Shown one piece after another: positions 10,324-19,517 of a stretch of DNA of 64,000 bases (position 1 is its first letter; the number at the start of each line of letters is the position of its first letter). The stretch covers positions 63,356,111 through 63,420,110 of the forward strand of contig NC_089591.1 in the NCBI RefSeq assembly GCF_019320115.1, given 5' to 3'. The notes under the pieces are model-generated. The model saw only the letters and a program-made list of their open reading frames with translations, did not search any database and was not told the origin of the DNA. The translations under genes were made by a program, and so were the position numbers. This DNA is from Miscanthus floridulus. Taxonomy: Eukaryota; Streptophyta; Magnoliopsida; Poales; Poaceae.

Positions 10324-13300
10324 CTACTCCCGCGAAGGGAGAACCATCTCTTTCAGATTATCCGCCAGGTTTTTCGCAAGGGGAGCAACCATCTTCTCCA
10401 TTGCCTCCAGCTCATCATCCTCATAGGTGGATGGGAAAACTTCGCTCATCACCTTCAGGTTGATTTCCTTCTCGTAATGGGCATGGGCGATGGTGAAGGC
10501 CTGGGTGATCCCGGCGTGAAAAGCACTCTCCTCAAGCTGGCCCACCCGAGCCGTGATACCTGCGGCACGAGCCGTGAGCGGGCTGGTCTCCACCGGCTCC
10601 ACCACCTTCAGGGCATCAAGGACCACCCCGACCGTAGCTTGCAGAAGATCGTGCTCATCGCTCTCAGCCTGAAGGGCCCTTCGTGCATGGGCAAGCTCCT
10701 TTTCCAGCTTGACGGAGACGTTTTCGGCGCTCAACCTTCGGCTCACCGCGTCACCGAGATCCGCCCAGAGAGAGCGGACCACCTCGACGTCCTCGTCCAC
10801 CTTCTGCTGAAGGGCCGTGGCCCTACTCTCGGCCTTCCGCCTGAGGTCCCGCTCCATCTCTAGCTCCTTTAGGACCTCGCCGGCCTTCTCATTAGCCGCG
10901 GCATTCCTCTGCAGCAGCTCGTCTCGCTCCTTTCGGAGCCTGGCGATCACCTCCCCATCCAGCTTTGACCTCGCCGATAAATCCTCAAACATCCCATGGG
11001 CCTCTTCCGCGTCCTGACGCGCCTGGGCCTCCCGCTCCTGGGCGGCAGCAAGCTGTGCGGCCATGTCTGCTCGCAGCCAGGCCTCCTCGGAAAGGCGATC
11101 CCACTCTGCCTTCTGCTCGTGGAGGAATCGGGATTTATTCCGGCTACGAGCAACAAGAATCTGAAGAGGAAGAAGACTGGTATCAGAAATGCGAAAACAC
11201 AAAAACATGCGAAGAAAGAAGAAAACCAAGCGAATACCTGGGTAGTAGGAACAACGATTTCACGCAGGGCTCCTCTGGCCTGGTCCAGGGCATCCAGCAT
11301 GGTCGAGATTCCGATGTCAAGACCCTCCCGCTCCATGCTCTCGGCATGATCATCGAGCGAGAAAAGAGCTGACGTCGGATCCTGGGCGGCCATCCATTGG
11401 AGCGGCGGCTCCCCCCATGCGGGGGAGCGGCTTCCTCCCGACAAAGGGGCCAGGGGCGGCTCCCTCCTGACCCTATGCGGCACCACCACCGCGCTCGAGG
11501 ACCCTCCGACCAGACCCTTCTCCATCTGGGCCACTTCGAGCGCCATGGGCGGATCCACCTGGGCCCCCGGTGGTGCGGATTGCACTACGCCCTCGAGCGC
11601 CACCGCAGCTGCGCCCGGCTGATCCTGGCTTGGCGCGGTCACGACCACCTCCACCGGCGGTATGCGGCCCTCGGCCGGCTGTACCACGTCCGCCATGGAG
11701 GAAGCCGCCAGCTCGGTAACCACCGCAGGCGTGGGCGCCACCATAGACGTCGTCGGGTCGGCCAACGTGGCTCCAACGTCGACACCACTCCTGCCCGAAA
11801 CAGGGGTGACGCCAGGCGACGCCATCCATCCCACTTGAATGGCGAGGCTCTTCTTGGGCGCCAGCCCCAGGGGGCGACCCGTCCAGCAAGAACCTGCACA
11901 AAGGTAATAGCCATTAGGTCAAAATAGAAATGGAAAAAGGATGAAAACAGGGGAATTAGCAGCTTACGCTGACGCCCTCGGCCGACGGAAGCGTTTTGGG
12001 GACGGATCCCCAGATCCCTGCCCCGACTCATCTAGGCGAGGACCGTTTCGAGCCTGCCCCCTGCTCCTGAGGCAGTGGGGCTCATCTCCCTCACCTCGTC
12101 ATGGGGCACGGCACCAGAGCCGCTCCCCTCCATCGTCTCATGGGGCGCGGCACCAGAGCCGCTCCCCTCCATCATCTCATGGGGCGCGGCACCAGAGCCA
12201 CTCCCCTCCACCATCATATCGGGGTCGGCGGCGGCAAGCCCGCCTTCCCCCATCCACCGATCCTCGGCCGGCACGCCATGCGAAGCGGCGGACTCTCCGG
12301 CCTCCACCGACTCACTTCCCTCCGTGTGGAACGGGAAGGGTCCCTGCACGGATGGGTGGGCACTTGTCAGCGTGTCCTCATCCTCCAGGACGCCCCAATC
12401 CACGTCGACGACTACCTCATCGTCATCATCGTCGTCGTCGTCATCATCACTGCTCACGTCCTCTCCCCGGTCCCGTGCCTCCTGCTTCAGTCGTTTCGCC
12501 TTCTTCATCTGCTCCCTAGCTTTCTTGTCCCGCTCGGCCGCGAGTCGATTCACCGCCGCCACGGCCTTGTCCTTCGGCAGCGGAACCGGACTATCTTTGA
12601 AGACTAGCCCCCTCGGCTGGTCCCAACGTCACAAAAGCAAGTATCAAAAAATAGAGATTCAGGAAAAAGAAAAGAGCACGGGAGAAGAGGGCTTACGAAT
12701 TCGAAGAACCCAGGTTCCGGCCGCATTGGGGGATGTCCTGGGCACCGGATACACAATGTCGAGGACGCTTGCCTTTGGAATCCTTCATCGGCTCCGTCGC
12801 CTCCTTAATGCGCTGCGCCACTTCTGAAAAAGGGAGCGCCTCGTCAATAAGCACCGTCCCCTCGAACAACATTTCGGGCATCATCCGATGCAGGGGAAGC
12901 GCACGCGCCATCAGCGGCGCCACCCTCCTCGCATGATAGGCGCCGATAATCCCCGTCCCCTTTACGCCCTCGATCCTTCAGGGCTTGGAGGGCGAAAAGA
13001 AGGTCGGAGAGGTGTTTCTTGTCTTTGGACTGGACGCCCCAGCCCCACGACTCCGGAGCCTCTTCAATAAGGCATCCAGTGTACCTCGGTAGGGTGGCAC
13101 TCACATTATCCCTAACATAAAACCACTGCGAGTGTCATCCCTTGTTGGATGTCGCCAGACGCATGTATGGGTAACCCCTCGACCGGGTATGGCGCAGATG
13201 AATGCTGGCACATCCCATCGGCGCATTCACATCTTTCCCCCCAATCTTCCTCTTCGACAAACTAATGGTAAAGAAATAGCCGCCACAGATCAAAATGGGG

Positions 13301-13608
13301 ATCGATCCCCAGGAAACCCTCGCATAGGGCAACAAACGCCGCCATATGTTGAACCCCGTTGGGAGTAAGATGCTGTAGCTCCACCTCATAATAATCCAAT
13401 AGCCCCGAAGGAATCTATGCGCGGGTACCGCAAATCCCCGCTCATGGAAGATAGCGAAAGAAACGACATACCCTTCGGGCGGCACCGGCTCACCCTCGTC
13501 GCCAGGTAGCAGCCACTCCTGGACGGCGGACAGCGGGCGGAGAAGGCCACGATGGACGAGGCCCTCCAAACGCCGTGAGGTGATGCTAGATCTACCTCAC
13601 AACTCCAT
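10324..13608 (-). pseudogene. antisense gypsy-type transposon domain protein with coiled-coil C-terminus, decayed
   Basis: Reads opposite to gag-pol. The N-terminal part matches the putative gypsy-type transposon domain (Pfam PF04195, Transposase_28): EGYVVSFAIFHERGFAVPAH, then the TSNKG/HSQWFYVRDNVSATLPRYTG block, then GIIGAYHARRVAPLM. Downstream exons encode an acidic, low-complexity region (ten Asp in a row; 13-residue repeats) and a long charged coiled coil (11140-10324, heptad-rich, ...KERDELLQRNAA...). Likely introns are 12696 to about 12600, 11968-11905 and about 11238-11147, each with GT..AG on the minus strand. Breaks: TGA at codon 4 (13599-13597), TGA replacing a Trp codon at 13134-13132, and a frame change near 12985. 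Function is unknown in any element. Confidence 0.82.
12100..12216. repeat. 39-bp coding repeat in the antisense gene, 3 copies
   Basis: Units begin at catgggg at 12100, 12139 and 12178 with core cggcaccagagcc..ctcccctcca. The period is a multiple of three and encodes the repeating EGSGSGAAPHE element on the minus strand. Confidence 0.9.
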
Positions 13609-13780
13609 TAAAGCAATTGGGGAGAAAGGCAGGCGCAAGCTTAACGGACGGCTACAACACGGATGCAAGCTGGTCGACGGTGGCGGTGCGGGCGCAGGAG
13701 GTTGGGGCGATTGGCGGCGGATGTTTCAGAACGCAAAGGCAGGGGAGCGAAATACGGAACCTTGGGGGTGAACCCCGTGG

Positions 13781-13787
13781 TTTTATA
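13781..13787 (-). promoter_or_regulatory. TATA box for the antisense gene
   Basis: On the minus strand the sequence is CCCCTATAAAACC, a strong plant TATA, about 170 bp upstream of the ATG at 13608-13606. This predicts a transcription start near 13750 and a roughly 145-nt leader. It indicates that the antisense gene had its own promoter rather than depending on an LTR. Confidence 0.65.
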
Positions 13788-14343
13788 GGGGCGACGAACG
13801 CGAGAAGGGCAACCGTCCGCCTCGATCTCCGGGCCTGCCACGCGCACCACCGCGTCACGTCACGGGACACGCGCCCGCAGTCCCTATCCTCTCACCCCAA
13901 AAATCACGGTGGACGGTTCGCCTTCCCCAGGCGAATCCGGACTCTCTACCCACCTGGAAACACAAGCCATGAAGACCATTTTTCTCTTTGGCCCACCTAG
14001 GGCCCAGAAGCTCAGTGGCCGGCCCAACTGAGGAAGGGTCCGCGAACGATCCGAAATCAAGGGCGCAAGCACCAGTTAGGTCAGCCCTGAATGAGTTCCC
14101 CGCGAACGGGATGCCACGACCCCCTCGGAAAAACATCCAGTTGACGAAAAACTAAGTCCTTCAGCCTTACCCGCGAAGGGGCCGATACAACCCCCCGGGC
14201 AACTCTACTCGAATCACCCGAGGGCTCGGGGGCTACACCCATCGGGTGCGCTCGCGCGCACCCTCTAGCAAAGTAACTTCGACGAAATCAAAAAACACCC
14301 TCCAGACGGTTCTACTCGAATCACCTAGAGGCTCGAGGGCTAC

Positions 14344-15711
14344 TGTCGGGGACCTAATACCGGGGTACCCCAGAAGGTGGAACCAATAACCACCGAACGT
14401 TAAAAACTTCTGGACGGATAAGGGCGCCGTTACGTCCCTTATTCGAATGATAGGAGTTTGGTTCCGCCTCGCTCGACGCCTTTGAAGATAGCTCTGCCTC
14501 GCCCAAGGGCTCAGGGTTAGTCTCCGTCTCGCCCGACGCCTTTGGGACGGGCTCGGTCTCGCCCGAGGGCTGAGGGATAGACTCCGCCTCGCCTGACGCC
14601 TTTGAAGATAGCTCTGCCTCGCCCGAGGGCTCAGGGCTAGTCTCCGTCTCGCCCGACGCCTTAGGGACGAGCTCGGTCTCGCCCGAGGGCTGAGGGATAG
14701 ACTTCGCCTCGCCCGACCCCGGAGGGGCGAGGGGGCGGGCTCGATCTCGCCTAGGAGATAAGGACTGGGCAAGACAAGACGTTCGGGTCAACCATGGCTC
14801 CAAGGACCATACCCTGCGCCCTGGCAGGAAAAGTACTGCCAGGAAACGATGGGACAGGTACTTTAGACCCTTCCGGGCGCCACAGAGCCCGAAAGGTATT
14901 ACAGGTGCGTGCTCCTCGCCCTGTAGAGTTGTAGGCGCCGCCTTCAGCTCTGAGACACAGAACCCGACAGAGATATACGACAACCGCTACGCTCCAGAAA
15001 AGAATTTGTTATCCCCACGAACGACGGATTTTCCGTCGCCACGCTATGGACCCAAGGGAACGGAGCCCGCTTCCTGACCCCTCAGGTCCACCAAGTCAGG
15101 ACAGCTTGCCCACGGCGCTACTCTGGACCCCGACCCCGCGTCCCTCCGACAAAGACTCATAGGAACCAGAAGGCGTGCGGAGCAAGGCTGGGGAGGCTCA
15201 TAAGTCAAACCACCGTGCTGCAACCCATACCCTGCGCAGGGCAGCATTCTGTAACCAACCTGACATTCTACAGAGGCATCGACAGTATTGTAGGCACTTA
15301 TTTTCCTTCGCACTCATCAGAATGAAGAACTAGGCCGCGTAGACGTGAGCCACAAGATTAGGTAAAGCCCTCATCCTTGTAAAGTCAGCCCCTTCATCTA
15401 TAAAAGGGGATGCGCTTCTCCCATCAGGGAGGGAGGACTTTTGACCGAACAACACACACACAGTCAAGCTGCTACAAAGCTCTTGGTCTCCTTTCAACCC
15501 TTCAATCAGAGACTTGGGACCAGTCCCTCTCTCGATCGTTTGTACCCCCTACTATAAACCGTTCACGGTGCTAATAACACGAGCAGCAACAAACTAGACG
15601 TAGGGACATTCGGCCCGAACCAGTATAAATCTTGTGTCCTTTAGCGCGCCATCCGAGCCTAACGCGCATAACTATAAATTTACTTGCCAGTGTTTGTACG
15701 AAACACCGACA
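14344..15711 (+). repeat. 3' LTR of the Gypsy element (1368 bp)
   Basis: Starts tgtcggggac after a purine-rich stretch (gaggctcgagggctac) and ends gaaacaccgaca, giving TG...CA termini. U3 carries a 120-bp tandem repeat; the TATA box is at about 15399. It abuts host sequence at 15712, within an intron of the asparaginase gene. Confidence 0.93.
14460..14740. repeat. 120-bp tandem repeat in U3 of the LTR
   Basis: The block tttgaagatagctctgcctc occurs at 14481 and again exactly 120 bp later at 14601, and each 120-bp unit is built from 60-bp half-units around gcctcgcccgacgcc. The array reads through in frame on the minus strand as 20-residue-type repeats (SGETE..P..SGEAE), but this is likely a regulatory repeat array. 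Confidence 0.88.
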
Positions 15712-16013
15712 CTCAGTAACTAGATACCACACTCCAAAAACATATGAAAGATCCATGAAATGGTAAGATCTCATGGTACAAAGGAATTAGATACACAAAA
15801 TGCCGGTGAATAAAATGCCCGAGTTACAGGAAAAAAAACACACTTAGCTAAGACAGGTACTACCTAAACAACCAGGCCCAAACAGTTGGCCATAATTTTA
15901 GCCATCAACAGAAACTAGTATATTTAGTGTCCATGATTAGTTAGAATTATGATAAGCCGGTTGGGATGTGATGTGAAGTCACCCAACATTCCAACAGTAG
16001 TCAAAGTGCTCAC
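15712..16013. other. remainder of asparaginase intron 5 next to the Gypsy insertion
   Basis: About 300 bp of AT-rich host intron sequence between the LTR end and the splice donor GTGAGC at 16013. No other feature seen. Confidence 0.75.
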
Positions 16014-18179
16014 CTTCCTGGAATTTTAAATGTAGCACCATTGGTTGATGTCCCAACTGCTATGTGGCCCATCTAATAGAAAACAACACAGATATTAGTT
16101 TCACAACAACAGAAAGAGTCAGCTAACGTCGAATGTGATAGCTACCTTGTCAATCACAGCCATAGAAATTGTGTCATGGTTGTGGCGATTAACGATCTTC
16201 GAATAAGACTTTATTGGCTCCAGGAAATTATCACTTTCATAATACCCCTGGCAGAGACCATCTTGATTCCCATCTACCTCATTCTTTACAGAGTCCTCAA
16301 CTTCAACTGAGGCTAAATTGATAGGACGGTATGGACCACACTCAACGACAGAAACAACATTTTTCCAGAAGTTTGGTTGGCAGTAGTTCTGTCTCCACTT
16401 TTCCCATTTCTCAATTGACTCTGGTGAACTGAGGTTAGTTGGCCCTGGAAGACCCATTGAAATTGCAAATGCTGTTGCTTTCTCTCCAACGAGCAGAGTA
16501 TGCTTGGTGTGCTCCATGACTAACTTTGCTGCCTTGATTCCATCCTTCACATATCTCATGGCTGCCACAGCTCCAATTTCCATTGTTGCCTGACAGTTTC
16601 CTTAAGCGAAAATAATGCAATATGCATCCCCTATGAATGATGGAACATAATAAAATATCAATCTGAACTGCAGCATGAGTAAGTAAAGCAGATGTTACCC
16701 CATTCATGACAAGAGCATCTAAGGTAGTTTCACCGTTCTCATCTGGACTTCCACCTGGACCAACTGCATGACATGTAAAATAACTAAAATTATAACCAGG
16801 TTGATATATTCAAGATGCACTGCTAAAAATAGGCAAGTTGTTCAAATCAATAAGTAAAAAACAAGAAGCAGGGCTGCTTGACCATTACTGTCCATAAATG
16901 GATTAGGAGTTAAAACACTATGAACCGCATGTAATAGCAGTTGCAATTCGTGTTATCCTCACACTGCACTGCTAACCATTTAAGGATTTTTGGTGCATGG
17001 ATTATTTTACCTTTGTAACTACATAAGAGAAAAATAATTTAGGCAATGTAAAACCACAATGTTTCTTTGTATTAAGATTAAGACCTCAGACTTACCATTA
17101 TATTTTGTTTCACAACTCGATGTAAAGCAAAGCGTTAAGAATTATGCAGGCACGCATATCACTAGAATCTTTTAGTATTGCCAACATAATAAGGCCACAT
17201 AACTGAAAAATATCCAATTTAAGCTCTGCAACCATTGTTTATCCATTTACTTCATCAAATGAATGGACAGAATTGGGTTCAATGTACCACTAGGGGAACT
17301 CAAAAGGGACCAATGGTCTATGAGAAATGTTTTGGCTGCATGTTTGAATGTTAAATTATGACAGCAATGGAAGCACATGTATAGTATGTAGAGAAATCTA
17401 AATCCAGTTTGATATAGGTATACAAATTTTGAACCAGTTTCACGCATAAGCCCTTGTGATGGGACAATGCAGGAAAAAAGAGCTCTAAAGGTGTGGTACC
17501 AGGCATTGAACAACATATGCAATTGATACAGAGAGCTTTACTTTACTGCTGGAGAACTACAGATGCAAACAGCAATGTTGGCATACAACTTAACAACTAT
17601 AGATAGTCCTGATATAAACCATGAATTTAACAACCCATTTCTATTGTAATCCCTGATGTTGTATCATGTTTCGATTCAATGTGTTACTGCTGATTCATCA
17701 ATATACTTCAGAGAGCAGCATCGCTATTGCCATTCGGCGGTCTCGTGAGCTACAATTGTGGCCTTGCTCGATTGCCATAAGAAGAACGGCATGTGCAAGG
17801 GAGCAGGGACTGACCTGTACCATCGCAGCGGAGCTCCTCGCAAGCCGAGCAGCCAGCGACGACAGCATCGATGGCCGAACCACCTCCTTCACTCGCCGAA
17901 ACCACCCTCCACGCCGCTCTGACCGCCTCCCGGAACGGCCAGGTGCTCACCACCACCGGGAACGCCGCGCCTACTTCACCCGCGCCTTCGTCGCCCACCC
18001 CCTGATTGCATTCCCACAAACCCCAACAATCGAAATCCGTCATCAATCAAATGATGTAACAAACCAATACAACTCCACAGACCAAATCGAATCGGATCTA
18101 CGCTTACCGAGCACCAATAAAACCGAATTAGCAGGAGCCCTATAAGAAACCGCACGGAGCTCCGCCTCATGGAATCCAT
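16014..18179 (-). CDS. N4-(beta-N-acetylglucosaminyl)-L-asparaginase family protein, 5' five exons (gene split by retrotransposon)
   Basis: An N-terminal nucleophile hydrolase of the plant aspartylglucosaminidase-type asparaginase family. The precursor is cleaved autocatalytically so that a Thr becomes the N-terminal nucleophile of the beta subunit. The exons I can phase on the minus strand are 18179-18108 (hydrophobic signal-like start MDSMRRSSVRFLIGLLLIRF), 18001-17815 (FPVVVSTWPFREAVRAAW, CSACEELRCDGT), 16763-16699 (VGPGGSPDENGETT), 16589-16146 (MEIGAVAAMRYVKDGIKAA ... HDTISMAVIDK) and 16072-16014 (GHIAVGTSTNGATFKIPG). All have GT..AG borders and the phases join without a break. The predicted catalytic Thr is residue 248. 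The remaining roughly 90 residues should lie left of the Gypsy element, outside the window, so splicing across a roughly 16-kb insertion would be needed. Confidence 0.88.
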
Positions 18180-18434
18180 GGAAGCGGGCATCGCGATTGA
18201 CTCTGGATACAAGGGGCGGACTGGCGAGTCCGCCGGTGCCTGGGTGCTAACTGCTAAGCTTACCGCGATCTGCTCATACAGCCATACAGGCGCTTCGATG
18301 GGGACATGTCCCACATGTCAGTGGGGTGGCAGTTTGATACTTCAATGCGGGCTCCACGTGTCGGTCAGTTTCGGGCTTGTATAGGGTGCCACTCCCGCAG
18401 CTGAACCCCGAATACCCTAGTGACGGAGGCGTGG
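18180..18434. promoter_or_regulatory. short divergent intergenic region
   Basis: Only 255 bp separate the start codon of the minus-strand asparaginase (18179) from that of the plus-strand small gene (18435). Both promoters and leaders must share this interval, so it is a candidate bidirectional promoter. I see no clear TATA box for either gene. Confidence 0.55.
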
Positions 18435-18838
18435 ATGGACGACCGAGGCGGCGGCGGCGGCGGGCAGGCCAAGAGGTGGCCGTGGTGGGCGGCGGCGAGC
18501 GCGGCCCAGGCCGCGGCCGGGGTCGCGTGGTTCCGACGGGGCAGGGGCGGGGCGACGGTGGCGATGCCGTTCAAGGCATTCGCCATCGCCTCCCTCTTCG
18601 TCGGCGCCGGCGCCACCGCCGCCGCCGCTGGGGTGCTTGCCGCGGGCGTCGGATCGGTGAGGCGTCTAATCGAAGCTTCCGCTCCCGTGCGGCGAACGAT
18701 TTTGCTGCTCGAATTTTGGCTGATCTGGTGCGTGTGATGTGATGTGTGTATCTGCAGGTGGAGGAGATGAAGGGCGTGGGCGCGAGCATCCGGCGGTGGA
18801 TGGGAGCTCCTCCTCGCCGGGCGGGAGGTAGTGACTGA
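18435..18838 (+). CDS. small conserved-looking plant protein with hydrophobic segments, unknown function
   Basis: Two exons, 18435-18656 and 18758-18838, joined by a GT..AG intron in phase 0 (donor ggatcg/gtgagg, acceptor tctgcag/gtggag), giving a 100-residue protein. It starts MDDRGGGGGGQAKRWPWW. One hydrophobic Ala-rich stretch (about residues 18-33) and a second, longer one (FAIASLFVGAGATAAAAGVL, about 48-72) could be membrane segments. The tail VEEMKGVGASIRRWMGAPP is basic. I recognise the general pattern of small plant-specific hypothetical proteins but no named family. A GTG in frame upstream is ignored in favour of the first ATG. Confidence 0.65.
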
Positions 18839-19517
18839 CCAGCGGAATGAATGCAGAATGCAGGGCTTACCTTATAATCCGGCTTATTCGGAACATTATT
18901 TTTCTCTCGCAATAATTCAGCTAGTGTTTTTTTAGTCAATTTCACCCGAGCGAACGGGCCAAGATCTCACTGTTGTACCTTGTATTGTATCACAAGCTTA
19001 TTTTGATCACCTTGTTCCCATAGAGCACATACTCCGAAGTTACTTTGCATCCTTTGCTTGATTTTCTTTTTTGGTGAAAAAAAATGCAAACCAGCTGAAA
19101 TCGACTTTTACCGAACATCGGTTGGGTTGGAAGGATGGCAAGTCGTAAGTTCCTGATCGGACGGCAACAGAACGCCTGGATTTTTGCCAGGTTGCAACAA
19201 CAAAACAAAATGTTTTATTTCCCGCACCATGTGTCGGAGGCTAGACACGGAGTGCCTTGGGCCGCGGAAATCGGAGGTCGTGGACTCGTGGGGGTGGGAC
19301 GAGCGGTTAACCACCCGCGTTCGTGCGCCCGCTCCATCGACGCTGGCGGCGCCCCTTGGGAATCAAACCCGTCCGTCGGATCCCAGCCGGACGCCCCCCA
19401 CAGCGCCACGTGCGCCACTCGCTCGCCCCCGCCCGGGCCCCATAAGGAGCACGACGACGCAGACAGCGCTCTCCCGCAACACTTCTACTGCCTGCGAGAT
19501 CGCTTAGCGTGGAGGCA
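18839..19517. other. intergenic region and MYB promoter
   Basis: The first half is AT-rich; the second half (19250-19500) is GC-rich and probably holds the MYB leader. No gene or element recognised. Confidence 0.6.

Larger units (their letters stand above)
1..15711 (+). mobile_element. Tat-lineage Ty3/Gypsy LTR retrotransposon, decayed, 5' end cut by window
   Basis: The partial 5' LTR (1-973) and complete 3' LTR (14344-15711) are clearly the same sequence. Between them lie a PBS-like site, gag, protease, RT, RNase H, a second archaeal-type RNase H, integrase, a roughly 3.2-kb spacer and an antisense gene. The extra RNase H and the post-integrase antisense gypsy-type domain are hallmarks of the grass Tat clade (Retand/Grande/RIRE2-like). 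All sense genes carry stops and frameshifts, so the copy is dead. About 395 bp of the 5' LTR are missing to the left, giving an expected full length near 16.1 kb. The right flank begins at 15712 (ctcag), but its target duplication partner is outside the window. Confidence 0.93.
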
